Of a stretch of DNA of 64,000 nt, positions 17,654-25,896 are shown in pieces. The notes beneath the pieces were generated by a model. That model worked only from the letters and a program-made list of their open reading frames with translations, was not told the DNA's origin and searched no databases. The stretch is from Candidatus Zixiibacteriota bacterium. GTDB lineage: Bacteria; Zixibacteria; MSB-5A5; GN15; JACZUZ01. Each line of letters starts with the position of its first letter. The first letter of the stretch is position 1. The DNA lies in NCBI GenBank assembly GCA_024280835.1, contig JAJRPJ010000006.1:1-64000 (forward strand), written 5' to 3'. The translations under genes were made by a program, and so were the position numbers.

Positions 17654-19543
17654 GTGGTTCAACTGATTAGACTTAGATTGACTCAAGATTACGATTTCGA
17701 CATAATTATTATTGGCGGTGGTCATGCTGGCGTTGAGGCGGCTTTGGCGGCGGCGCGGATGGGCTGTCGTTCGGCTTTGATGACTATGGACGCTGGCAAA
17801 TTGGCATTGATGTCCTGCAATCCTGCTATTGGTGGAGTCGGTAAGTCGCATATAGTCAAAGAGATAGACGCTCTGGGCGGTATTATGGGCAAGGCGGCGG
17901 ATTACTCTGGAATTCAGTTTCGGCGTTTGAATTTGTCACGTGGGCCAGCGGTTTGGTCGACTCGGGTGCAATGTGATCGTCGCGATTATAATCAGTTTAT
18001 CTGTGATACTATCAATGCTACTCCAGAAATCACGGTAATTGAGGCTTTAGCTGGGGCATTCTTGGTTGAAAACAACAAAATTGTCGGAATTGCTGATGAA
18101 AGCGGGGAAAAGTATAGCTGTCATAGTGTGATTGTCTGCACAGGGACTTTTTTGGGTGGCTTGATACATATAGGCAATACACAAACTCCAGCGGGGCGGT
18201 TCAAGGAGGAGGCGGCCTATCGACTTTCCGAATCTTTGGATTCGCTGGGTTTTGAGCTGGGCCGACTCAAGACAGGCACTCCCCCACGTTTGGATGGCTC
18301 GACAATAGATTTTGGTGTTTGTGAGGTTCAGCCGGGCGATACGCCGATACCATTCTTCTCTCCTGACCGTCAAGCCACTGAACGTCAGCAGGTTTCTTGT
18401 TATTTGACTTATACGACCGCAGAGACAAAGCGATTGGTGACTGAGAATATGACGACATCTGCTATGTTCAGTGGGGAAATCAATTCCACTGGGCCGCGCT
18501 ACTGTCCGTCGATTGAGGATAAATTTTTCCGTTTCGCTCATAAGGACAGTCATCAGATATTTCTTGAACCTGAGGGCAATGGTACGGACGATATTTATCC
18601 CAATGGGTTTTCGACTTCTTTGCCAGAGGAGATTCAATTGCAGGCGATGCGCACGGTGACGGGACTTGAACGAGTTGAGTTTCGTCGCCCAGGCTATGCG
18701 GTTGAATATGACTATTGTCCAGCCTATCAAATTAAGCAGACACTTGAGACGAAGCGTGTTGAGAACCTCTATTTTGCTGGGCAGATCAACGGAACTTCGG
18801 GGTATGAAGAGGCGGCTGGTCAGGGGTTGATGGCGGCGGTCAATGCGGTTTTGAAGCTTCGAGGTGAGGAGTCATTCATTTTGGATAGGAGCCAAGCTTA
18901 TATTGGAGTTATGCTTGACGACCTTGTGACTCGCTCTACCACAGAGCCGTATCGCATGTTTACATCGCGCGCGGAGCATCGCTTGGCTTTGCGAGAAGAT
19001 AATGCGCAGGACAGATTGTTTGCTGTAGCTGGAAAACATGGTCTGGTCAGCTCTGGACATATTGGTCGCCTTGAGAGACTTCAGGATGAGACACAGACAG
19101 AAATGGCTAGGCTTGAGAAAACTAGAGTCAGCGTCGCTGAACTTGGCGAGCTCAAGAAGCGTTTTCCGCGCAAAGAGAATCTCAGTTTGGCAGATTTGTT
19201 ACGAATGCCAGGATTGGGATTGACTGATATCGAGCAGTTTGATTCTGGGCGTAATGGAGTTTCTACGCCAGCGAAGGAACGCGCGGCGATTCGGATTCGT
19301 TATGCTGGTTACATTGCCAAACAGGATCGAGAGATCGCTCGATTCAAGAGTATGGAATCTCAAGCTATTCCAGGTAGTTTAGATTATTCTGAATTACGTG
19401 GACTCAAGAATGAGGCCCGAGAGAAGTTTTCGCGTTTTCGCCCGTCATCACTGGGGCAAGCGGGCAGAATTGAAGGTATTACCTCTGGTGATATCGCGGT
19501 TCTGGCTGTGGCGCTTAAGCGCTGGAAGAGTGTGACCAGTTGA
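17654..19543 (+). CDS. mnmG: tRNA uridine-5-carboxymethylaminomethyl(34) synthesis enzyme MnmG
   Basis: The N-terminal FAD-binding motif IIIIGGGHAGVEAALAAAR is followed by 'SCNPAIGGVGKSHIVKEIDALGG', 'IQFRRLNLSRGPAVWSTRVQ' and 'CTGTFLGGLIHIG', all diagnostic of MnmG/GidA. The 629-residue length is normal. It partners MnmE in tRNA wobble-U modification. A GTG at 17654 is taken as start; a TTG at 17678 would give a more typical short N-terminus. rsmG follows after 20 bp. Confidence 0.97.
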   Translation: MVQLIRLRLTQDYDFDIIIIGGGHAGVEAALAAARMGCRSALMTMDAGKLALMSCNPAIGGVGKSHIVKEIDALGGIMGKAADYSGIQFRRLNLSRGPAVWSTRVQCDRRDYNQFICDTINATPEITVIEALAGAFLVENNKIVGIADESGEKYSCHSVIVCTGTFLGGLIHIGNTQTPAGRFKEEAAYRLSESLDSLGFELGRLKTGTPPRLDGSTIDFGVCEVQPGDTPIPFFSPDRQATERQQVSCYLTYTTAETKRLVTENMTTSAMFSGEINSTGPRYCPSIEDKFFRFAHKDSHQIFLEPEGNGTDDIYPNGFSTSLPEEIQLQAMRTVTGLERVEFRRPGYAVEYDYCPAYQIKQTLETKRVENLYFAGQINGTSGYEEAAGQGLMAAVNAVLKLRGEESFILDRSQAYIGVMLDDLVTRSTTEPYRMFTSRAEHRLALREDNAQDRLFAVAGKHGLVSSGHIGRLERLQDETQTEMARLEKTRVSVAELGELKKRFPRKENLSLADLLRMPGLGLTDIEQFDSGRNGVSTPAKERAAIRIRYAGYIAKQDREIARFKSMESQAIPGSLDYSELRGLKNEAREKFSRFRPSSLGQAGRIEGITSGDIAVLAVALKRWKSVTS

Positions 19544-19563
19544 TTTTCAAGGAGTAATATCAA

Positions 19564-20262
19564 TTGCAAGAAAGCAGCTTAGAAGAATACAGTGTCGATC
19601 AGATTTTTGAGAAATTTGGCGGTCGACACAGGTTTGAGAGATATGTTGAGATACTCTTCGAGGAAAACGAGAAAATCAATCTTGTTTCACGTGAAACATC
19701 TCGCGAGGACCTCTATCGACTGATAGCCGATTGTCTCATTCCAGCATATCTCAGCGACAGGAACCAATTGATTACCCCCCGGAAATGGACGAAAGTTTTG
19801 GATATTGGCTCTGGTGGGGGCCTACCTTCATTTCCGCTGGCTTTGGCGATGGAAAATGTTGATTTGACGTTGATAGAGCGAACTGGCAAGAAAGCGATGT
19901 TTTTGCGGCGGACTCTTCAGGCGCTGGGCGTTAAGGGGCGCGTACTCAATTGTAATTTCCGTGAATTCGTAGATAATCCGCAAATCGTAACAGTTACAGG
20001 AGAATTACCCACGAGTGGCCCAATGGCTGTGCCGAAGTATGACTATGTTAGCATACGCTGGGTTAAGGCTGATTTTGCGATGATTCGCAGGGCGATGCCT
20101 TTGCTATCTGAGGCTGACAAGTCAAATTGCCTCCTATATTATAGCCCAGCCGAAGAATTACAAAAACTCGAGAAGGGTCAGATCAGGATCGACTCTTATT
20201 CTTACCGTTTTGTTGGCGACTCACAGGAGAAACGCCATTTGACCGTTTTTAGGCACAAATAG
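19564..20262 (+). CDS. rsmG: 16S rRNA (guanine(527)-N7)-methyltransferase RsmG
   Basis: The protein shows the RsmG signature 'NEKINLVSRETSREDLY' and the SAM-binding motif VLDIGSGGGLPSFPLAL, then 'LIERTGKKAMFLRRTLQALG'. It methylates G527 of 16S rRNA. The start is TTG with AAGGAG 10 bp upstream (19549-19554). A parS site is embedded in the codons for VSRET. About 30 residues around 145-160 (TVTGELPTSGPMAVPKYDY) form an unusual loop before 'VSIRWVKA'. Length 232 aa. Confidence 0.95.
   Translation: MQESSLEEYSVDQIFEKFGGRHRFERYVEILFEENEKINLVSRETSREDLYRLIADCLIPAYLSDRNQLITPRKWTKVLDIGSGGGLPSFPLALAMENVDLTLIERTGKKAMFLRRTLQALGVKGRVLNCNFREFVDNPQIVTVTGELPTSGPMAVPKYDYVSIRWVKADFAMIRRAMPLLSEADKSNCLLYYSPAEELQKLEKGQIRIDSYSYRFVGDSQEKRHLTVFRHK
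19683..19698. promoter_or_regulatory. parS centromere site (inside rsmG)
   Basis: TGTTTCACGTGAAACA is a perfect match to the canonical 16-bp ParB-binding palindrome. It is read through as codons of rsmG, a location shared by several bacteria. Confidence 0.95.
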
Positions 20263-20363
20263 CAATACTGCAGATTGACGTAACTATCCAGCTTCCCACT
20301 ATTGTCTCAAATCATTCACCTGCATACCTATACATGTACATTTTCAATATGCTATTTGTCAAC

Positions 20364-20379
20364 TGTTTCACGTGAAACA
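20364..20379. promoter_or_regulatory. parS centromere site (rsmG-parA intergenic)
   Basis: A second perfect TGTTTCACGTGAAACA lies in the gap before parA. Here the symmetry extends four more bases on each side (20360-20383), making a 24-bp perfect palindrome. This could also allow autoregulation of parAB. Confidence 0.95.
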
Positions 20380-20554
20380 GTTGTTTTTCTCTATGATTCG
20401 CCCTGTTTGTGGTTTTTATATTGTGTATTATTGAAACTGGAGACATTTTCGAGCTATTCGGATTGGCTACCACAGTTGACTCCGCTTTAGGTTTATGAAA
20501 AAGATAACAGCCTAGGTTTTGCCTGGCGCCTCTAATATGGGAGGGATTTTATCC

Positions 20555-21316
20555 GTGGGAAAAATAATTGCTATTTGTAATCAAAAGGGTGGTGTCGGAA
20601 AAACGACAACTGCTATCAACTTTTGCTCTTGCTTAGCTTTAGCAGAGAAGAAAACTTTGCTAATCGATTCAGATCCGCAGGGAAACAGCACTTCGGGAGT
20701 CGGTATCGATAAGTCGACAGTTGAGCATTCTATTTATGAGGTTTTGATTGGTCAGAAGACTGTTGAGGAAGCTACTCTGGCTACTGACTTGCCGACTTTG
20801 AATGTTGTGCCAGCCACAATTTCTCTGGTTGGGGCTGAGGTTGAATTGGTTAGTATGTTTTCGAGGGAGTCTCGGTTGAAGAATGCTTTGGCCTCGGTCA
20901 AAGATCAGTATGACTATATTATAGTTGACTGTCCGCCATCGCTGGGATTATTGACTATTAACATTTTGACAGCCGCCGACTCGATTTTGATTCCGATTCA
21001 GTGCGAATACTATGCTCTTGAAGGACTTAGCCAATTGCTTAACACTATTGAATTGGTGCGCTCGCAATTGAACCCAGACCTGCAAATCGAAGGGGCGCTG
21101 TTGACTATGTTTGATTCACGTCTTAATCTATCGAAGCAGGTTGCTGATGATATCCGTAACTTCTTCAAAGACAAAGTGTATGAGACTGTTATCAGCCGTA
21201 ATGTGCGTCTATCTGAGGCGCCTTCTTTTGGTAAGCCGATTGTCCAATATGATATCCTCTCTTCGGGAGCCGAGAATTATCTCGCATTCACCAGTGAATT
21301 TATAGGAGCGAATTAG
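20555..21316 (+). CDS. parA: Chromosome partitioning ATPase ParA (Soj)
   Basis: The deviant Walker A motif KGGVGKTT (residues 11-18), 'LLIDSDPQGNSTSGVG' and 'YDYIIVDCPPSLGLLT' identify a ParA/Soj ATPase. It binds DNA non-specifically and moves ParB-parS complexes. The GTG at 20555 is preferred over the upstream TTG at 20519. It yields the canonical MGKIIAICNQKGG N-terminus and has GGGAGGG (20539-20545) nine bases upstream. parB follows after 4 bp, and parS sites lie immediately upstream. Confidence 0.96.
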   Translation: MGKIIAICNQKGGVGKTTTAINFCSCLALAEKKTLLIDSDPQGNSTSGVGIDKSTVEHSIYEVLIGQKTVEEATLATDLPTLNVVPATISLVGAEVELVSMFSRESRLKNALASVKDQYDYIIVDCPPSLGLLTINILTAADSILIPIQCEYYALEGLSQLLNTIELVRSQLNPDLQIEGALLTMFDSRLNLSKQVADDIRNFFKDKVYETVISRNVRLSEAPSFGKPIVQYDILSSGAENYLAFTSEFIGAN

Positions 21317-21320
21317 GAAT

Positions 21321-22289
21321 ATGAGTAAGCCAGTATTAGGACGCGGACTTGATGCGCTCATGCGCCAGGTGGTTACCCAATCGACTCAGGCCACAGGTAG
21401 GCCGCTAGCGAAAGCCGCCGAGGGCGAAGAGAAACCCGTTAGACAGAATATGGCTGGCTCTATGCAGGCCAATGCCCCGACTACGCCGCCGAGCAAAATT
21501 GAGTTGGGTGAAGAAGCATTTGAAATCGCCTTAGAGATGATTTTTCCAAACCGCCTGCAGCCTCGTCGGACATTTAATGACGAGAGTATACAGGAGTTAT
21601 CGAGCTCTTTGAAACGTGACGGAATGTTGCAACCACTTCTCGTGGTTAAGGAGCGTGACGGTTATATGCTGATTGCGGGTGAGCGTCGGTTGCGCGCGGC
21701 GAGGTTGGCTGGCATGAGCAAGGCGCCTGTGCGAATTTTGCCGGCAATGTCGGATTCAAAACTTTTGCAGTTGGCTTTGATTGAAAATATACAGCGTGAG
21801 GATCTTAATCCGATTGAAACAGCGTTGGGCTATAAGCAATTGATGCAACAATATGGTATGAGTCAGACGGAGATGGCTGAGAAGATTGGTAAGTCACGTT
21901 CGGCGATTGCTAATTCGATTCGTTTATTGAATTTGCCAGAGCAGATTCTGGAACATGTGCGTGGCGGGAAATTGTCTGAAGGACATGCGCGCGCATTGTT
22001 GAATCTTAGTAACGTCGAAGAGCAATTGGCGGTGGCTGAGAGTGTTATCAAAGATGCGCTTTCGGTGCGTCATGTTGAACGTGAGACTAAGCGCCGTAAG
22101 GGTCGTCGTTTGATTCCGAAGCATCGTGATATTGATTTGATGGCGGCGGAAACTGATTTGAAACGTCGACTGGGAGCGCCAGTGCGAATTAAGCCAGGGT
22201 TGAAGCGCGGTAAGATTGAGATTGAGTATGGTGGTGTTGAGGATTTGAACCGATTGTTGGAGTTGTTGCAGACTGTTCGGGTTGTATAA
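21321..22289 (+). CDS. parB: Chromosome partitioning protein ParB (Spo0J)
   Basis: The protein has the ParB N-terminal ParA-interacting segment (MSKPVLGRGLDALM), the CTPase/ParB box 'LIAGERRLRAARLAG', the helix-turn-helix 'MSQTEMAEKIGKSRSAIANSIRLL', and a C-terminal dimerisation domain. The 60-residue linker near the N-terminus is Q/T/A-rich. It binds the two parS sites found 0.9 and 1.6 kb upstream and spreads on DNA. Confidence 0.96.
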   Translation: MSKPVLGRGLDALMRQVVTQSTQATGRPLAKAAEGEEKPVRQNMAGSMQANAPTTPPSKIELGEEAFEIALEMIFPNRLQPRRTFNDESIQELSSSLKRDGMLQPLLVVKERDGYMLIAGERRLRAARLAGMSKAPVRILPAMSDSKLLQLALIENIQREDLNPIETALGYKQLMQQYGMSQTEMAEKIGKSRSAIANSIRLLNLPEQILEHVRGGKLSEGHARALLNLSNVEEQLAVAESVIKDALSVRHVERETKRRKGRRLIPKHRDIDLMAAETDLKRRLGAPVRIKPGLKRGKIEIEYGGVEDLNRLLELLQTVRVV

Positions 22290-22300
22290 TTCGTGGCTGC

Positions 22301-22316
22301 CAGGTCTGAGGACCTG
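22301..22316 (+). terminator. Hairpin after parB (weak terminator candidate)
   Basis: CAGGTC-TGAG-GACCTG forms a 6-bp perfect stem just after the parB stop codon. No T-tract follows, so it may be an RNA-stabilising hairpin or a repeat remnant. Confidence 0.35.
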
Positions 22317-22437
22317 ACAGAATATAAGTGAAAACAAGTTGTACAAGAACTTGCCATATGAAAATCAAGGAAGCAGCGAAACTAGTTCATTCCTTCCAAG
22401 GGGAATCTTTACGATCTCGTATTTCGTCTCTAGTTTA

Positions 22438-22550
22438 GTAGGTCGCGTTCCGGCGTGAGCGAAAGCGAACATAGAAACCCGACATGTTTGCAGGAATCGA
22501 AAATGTCGGGTTTCTGCGTCCCATGAATGGGACTTCGGAACACGACCTAC
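22438..22550. repeat. 113-bp GTAG...CTAC inverted-repeat element, copy 1
   Basis: It begins GTAGGTCG and ends CGACCTAC. The outer 15-bp stem encloses an inner 13-bp stem (AGAAACCCGACAT / ATGTCGGGTTTCT). It is identical to the copy at 23286-23398 at 110 of 113 positions by my alignment. The GTAG/CTAC ends match those of the RAYT-linked REPs. Confidence 0.85.
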
Positions 22551-22584
22551 GAGACTCCCAGGGCCAAAGCAAAGGTAAATTACT

Positions 22585-23280
22585 ATGCAAAACAGTTACA
22601 GGAGACTCCACTTGCTTACTCTATGGTTATCACTAGGAATTCCTATGACCTCCTATTCTCAAATACCGTCACATCAAAACCCGTCAGAAATATCCAATAG
22701 ATATATGACAGGAGTTATTCGATTCAATACAACTGGCAAGAGCTACACTGACTTTGGCCTCGATTTCAGAATTCGTCGTAGAACCGAAAACTCCAGATGG
22801 AGGATCTCGCATAATATCGGAGGTATTTCTAGTGTAGGGCGCGATGGTGATGATGGAGCATTTAGTATGCAAGGGCCAATTAATTTAGGACTTTACCTTC
22901 TTACAACTCGCGTCATCTATAAAGGTGAAGACAAATATGATATTTACCGAAAACCCCTGATACTCGCTTTGACATTTCCGACAAGCAAATATGACTTTGC
23001 AATGACAAAATCAATGTTCATCGGCCTAAGTAACAATACCGAGTTCGTGTTTTTTCGAGGGAATGGGGGCATTCGTGGAATTAGCTACACTCCATATCTT
23101 TCCTATTCCATTTGGGGTTATCCAAATTCCGAATCTTGGGATTCTGTGTCACTTCACTTGCAACTTGGCCACACTCTGTTTTGGAATTTCGAGGGAGCAA
23201 GTCGATCCGACGGCTGGATAGCTGGCGTGTCTTTAATAATGGGTTTTACAGATGGAAAAATCACATACCCTACGAAATAA
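22585..23280 (+). CDS. Hypothetical secreted protein
   Basis: The 231-residue protein has a signal peptide (LLTLWLSLGIPMTSYSQ). The remainder is rich in alternating hydrophobic/aromatic beta-strands (GLDFRIRRR, FVFFRGNGGIRGISYTPYLSYSIWG, SLHLQLGHTLFWNFEGAS) and ends 'GVSLIMGFTDGKI'. This is consistent with an outer-membrane beta-barrel or periplasmic beta-protein. I recognise no family. Two nearly identical 113-bp elements bracket it (34 bp before, 5 bp after), so it may be an inserted gene. Base composition is less G-rich than neighbouring parB. Confidence 0.6.
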   Translation: MQNSYRRLHLLTLWLSLGIPMTSYSQIPSHQNPSEISNRYMTGVIRFNTTGKSYTDFGLDFRIRRRTENSRWRISHNIGGISSVGRDGDDGAFSMQGPINLGLYLLTTRVIYKGEDKYDIYRKPLILALTFPTSKYDFAMTKSMFIGLSNNTEFVFFRGNGGIRGISYTPYLSYSIWGYPNSESWDSVSLHLQLGHTLFWNFEGASRSDGWIAGVSLIMGFTDGKITYPTK

Positions 23281-23285
23281 ATTTA

Positions 23286-23398
23286 GTAGGTCGGGTTCCG
23301 GCGTGAGCGAAAGCGAACATAGAAACCCGACATGTTTGCAGGAATCGAAAATGTCGGGTTTCTGCGTCCCATGAATGGGGCTTCGGAACCCGACCTAC
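23286..23398. repeat. 113-bp GTAG...CTAC inverted-repeat element, copy 2
   Basis: Same structure as copy 1. Here the outer 15-bp stem (GTAGGTCGGGTTCCG / CGGAACCCGACCTAC) is perfect. Confidence 0.85.
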
Positions 23399-23447
23399 GT
23401 ATTGGGTGTCGTTTGATGTGATTGTATTCGTTCTTGTTAGATAGTAG

Positions 23448-23533
23448 TGTCATGCTGAGAGTAGCGAAGTATCTTGATGGATGATGGCAGGATGAATCTT
23501 GGGTAGACTCTTCGCTTTGCTCAGAGTGACAAT
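23448..23533. repeat. Inverted repeat of the 'CTTCGCTTTGCTCAGAGTGAC' type
   Basis: The left arm GTCATGCTGAGAGTAGCGAAG pairs imperfectly with the right arm CTTCGCTTTGCTCAGAGTGAC, enclosing about 45 bp. This type of dispersed element is familiar from many environmental genomes. A partial copy lies at 23738-23776. Confidence 0.65.
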
Positions 23534-23598
23534 GTGGTGTTTTGGTTGAATGTGTATTTGTGAAAGAGTGAAAGATCGAAAGAGGTTGCCGCGACATT

Positions 23599-23644
23599 GT
23601 AGGGCAGAATCATTTTGGGGCGCTAGCCACAAACATGTTCTGCC
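23599..23644 (+). repeat. REP-like GTAG palindrome, second family
   Basis: GTAG followed by GGCAGAATCA and, about 25 bases later, TGTTCTGCC. It faces the related element at 23680-23724. Confidence 0.5.
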
Positions 23645-23679
23645 ATTGGTGATGCTTTCATTGTAATTGGGGAAAGAGT

Positions 23680-23724
23680 GTCAGAACAATTTCGCGCTGA
23701 AGCGCGTAATTGATTCTGACCTAC
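23680..23724 (-). repeat. REP-like GTAG palindrome, second family (minus orientation)
   Basis: On the minus strand GTAG leads into GTCAGAATCAATTACGCGC, loop TTC, then AGCGCGAAATTGTTCTGAC, a long imperfect hairpin. Confidence 0.6.
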
Positions 23725-23737
23725 GTGACGTTGCTAT

Positions 23738-23776
23738 TAAATCTTGGGTAGCCCCTTCGCTTTGCTCAGAGTGACA
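23738..23776. repeat. Half copy of the 23448-23533 element
   Basis: AATCTTGGGTAG followed by CTTCGCTTTGCTCAGAGTGAC repeats the right arm at 23494-23530 almost exactly. Confidence 0.65.
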
Positions 23777-23827
23777 TTGCTCAATTGCGATAATAATGCG
23801 ATATTAGATTTTGTGTAGAGAATACTT

Positions 23828-24646
23828 ATGAAAACTTCGGATAAAGCTCATATATCTTTGCGGATTGTTACTGGGGATAAGACTAGTGTCTCTATTGGTG
23901 GGACGCAGTTTGGGATTTGGCCACCAGGGCGGGTGACGCTTTCTTTGGTGGGTGTTTTTGTGTTGTTGGCGATTGTTTTGTATTGGCTGACACTGGGCCA
24001 GATTGATGGGTATCAAAAACAGCTCAATGCTCAGGAGCATCGTTTGCAGGCATATCGAACTCAGGTAATGCAGCTTGAGGCGAATTTGATGCGGGCGCAA
24101 AAGATGGTGGCGCAGGTAGCTGAGATGGCGGGAGTGGAATATGATTATGAGCCGCTCTCTAGCGCTAGAGACAGCGCGCAAGCTGCTGATGACCAAAATC
24201 CTCTGGCGGGGTCAAGCTCAGCCAGCGCTTATCCTCGTGATTTGAATGTGCCATTTGGACTTCCCTTGCAAGGATTTGTGTCACAATTATATAGTGACAG
24301 CGTATCTGGTAGTGATACCAACGCTGGGAATAAATATCATCCTGGGATTGATGTGGCTGTTGGTGAAGGAACACCTGTTTTGGCGACTGCTGATGGGGTA
24401 GTTAGTTTTTCGGGGACAGATTTGGTTTATGGGTTGACGGTAATTGTTCGGCATAATGATACACTTTCGACTCTTTATGGTCACAATAGTAAATTATTAG
24501 TTACGGAGGGCATGCCAGTGATTGCTGGAGGGCGTTTGGCTCTTTCGGGAAATACTGGTCGTTCGAGCGCTCCGCATTTGCATTATGGGATATTGATAAA
24601 TGATAAAGCTGTGAATCCAGCGCGGTTTTTAGGTGACGTTGAATAA
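23828..24646 (+). CDS. M23-family peptidase, membrane-anchored
   Basis: The 272-residue protein has one transmembrane helix (residues 37-57), a short coiled coil (60-100), a serine/alanine linker and a C-terminal M23 peptidase domain. That domain contains 'HPGIDVAVGEGTPV' (first zinc ligands) and 'HLHYGI' (HxH). Intact ligands suggest an active cell-wall endopeptidase. The bactofilin gene follows after 71 bp. M23 peptidases next to bactofilins control cell shape in several bacteria, so the two likely act together. Confidence 0.9.
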   Translation: MKTSDKAHISLRIVTGDKTSVSIGGTQFGIWPPGRVTLSLVGVFVLLAIVLYWLTLGQIDGYQKQLNAQEHRLQAYRTQVMQLEANLMRAQKMVAQVAEMAGVEYDYEPLSSARDSAQAADDQNPLAGSSSASAYPRDLNVPFGLPLQGFVSQLYSDSVSGSDTNAGNKYHPGIDVAVGEGTPVLATADGVVSFSGTDLVYGLTVIVRHNDTLSTLYGHNSKLLVTEGMPVIAGGRLALSGNTGRSSAPHLHYGILINDKAVNPARFLGDVE

Positions 24647-24717
24647 GTGATAGTGTAGCTTGATTGACGGCTAGCGGTGGTTAATGAACAATGGCCAACA
24701 AATTTGGATAATAGACG

Positions 24718-25293
24718 ATGATATTTTCTTCCAAGCGCAATAAAGGCGGCAGCGACAAAGATGACGCCAGCAAGATAGCAAAAGCGGATAGGAGAGTAAC
24801 GATGTTAAGTAGCGGCTCAAAACAATCAGGTGATCAGATGAATACAATTCTCGGCAAAGACACAACTTTTACTGGTACAGTGGAAGTCAAAGGCGGACTG
24901 CGCATTGACGGAGTTGTCAAAGGCAAGATTATTTCTTCGGACGAAGTGACAATCGGTTCCACGGGCGTGGTTGAGGCCGAAATTGAGGCTAATTCTGTGG
25001 TAATCGCTGGTCGTTTGTTGGGCAATATTGTCGCTAGTGAGCGAATTGAATTGCAGGCGAACTGTGATGTTGAGGGCGATTTGCGCTCCAAGTCATTGGT
25101 AATTGAGCAAGGCGCAGTTTGCTGTGGTGGTTGTCAGATGAAAGAAGGCAGTCGCCCTAGTTCAAGCAGTTCGTCGAGTAAGCCTTCAATGGCTATTTCG
25201 ATGGATGATAGTTCTGATGACAACGATAAAGAAGCTGTCAGCTCATTTGGGCTTCCATTTTCCGGCAAGTCTAAAGAAAAAATGAAGGCTTAG
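24718..25293 (+). CDS. Bactofilin
   Basis: Residues about 40-140 form the bactofilin right-handed beta-helix: 'ILGKDTTFTGTVEVKGGLRIDGVVKGKI' with repeated G-x-[VIL]-x-[AG] turns. They are flanked by a lysine/serine-rich N-terminus and a Ser-rich C-terminus. Bactofilins polymerise without nucleotide into cytoskeletal filaments. The cluster parA-parB-peptidase-bactofilin recalls the link between bactofilins and ParABS described in Myxococcus. The CCGGCQ segment is cysteine-rich and unusual. Confidence 0.9.
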   Translation: MIFSSKRNKGGSDKDDASKIAKADRRVTMLSSGSKQSGDQMNTILGKDTTFTGTVEVKGGLRIDGVVKGKIISSDEVTIGSTGVVEAEIEANSVVIAGRLLGNIVASERIELQANCDVEGDLRSKSLVIEQGAVCCGGCQMKEGSRPSSSSSSSKPSMAISMDDSSDDNDKEAVSSFGLPFSGKSKEKMKA

Positions 25294-25896
25294 ACTCAGG
25301 GTACTGAGATTGGCTGAATAACTGATTTGTGCATAAGTCGTGAAATTGTTGATAACCGCGTAGGGCTTTGTGCGATAGTATGTTAATGCGTGTTTCTTCG
25401 AGATGATTTATGTCTTATACACATCGGTTTTGCACAATCAGATGCCTAGTAGCAGATAATTTGACCTCAAGGTAGTCCATTTCAGTGGTGATCCTCACCG
25501 AATATATGTCTCTCCACTAGGCGCTAGTTTGTGATGTATCGCTATATATTATCACTATATATATAGTGAGGCGTGAGGTTTGATTCCAAATATTGCCCTA
25601 GGTTTCCAACGTTGAGCTCTGTTTTGAGTATAAGCAGAGGTACGGGCTGGAAGTTCCTCGTTTATCCTGCAATATCCATCAACGCAAGTAGATTTACATA
25701 CTGCGGCGACTTACTGCGGCAACTTACTGGAAAAGCTCGCAACTTATTCGTATTCTTGTTGTTCCAGCCGATAATAGGACAGAATGTCCTCGGTGGGCAA
25801 TGTTTATGAACATCCGTAGTTTGTGAATATGCCTATTTATCAAGTCATTTGAATTATAGTTATTTCAGTCCATAGCCAATAAAGTGAAAGATTCCC
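25294..25896. other. 603-bp intergenic region with DnaA-box-like motifs and a TATA palindrome
   Basis: No convincing gene. It holds DnaA-box-like nonamers TGTGCATAA (25328-25336, reverse of TTATGCACA), TGTTGATAA (25347-25355) and TTATACACA (25415-25423). It also holds an 18-bp perfect palindrome of alternating A/T centred at 25560 (25552-25569). The 78-codon frame at 25573-25809 has no family resemblance. Whether the region has origin or regulatory activity is unknown. Confidence 0.4.

Noticed and set aside
20302-20490. 62-residue frame between rsmG and parA
   Set aside because: It runs through the parS palindrome and resembles no protein; the region reads as a centromere/leader.
25328-25569. 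Possible oriC (three DnaA-box-like nonamers and an AT-rich palindrome)
   Set aside because: The + strand stays G-rich over C on both sides by eye, with no skew switch or change in gene orientation, and the nonamers include mismatches. An origin further left or elsewhere is more likely.
25573-25809. 78-residue frame upstream of the MoxR gene
   Set aside because: No family resemblance, no ribosome binding site; likely chance in a long AT-rich gap.
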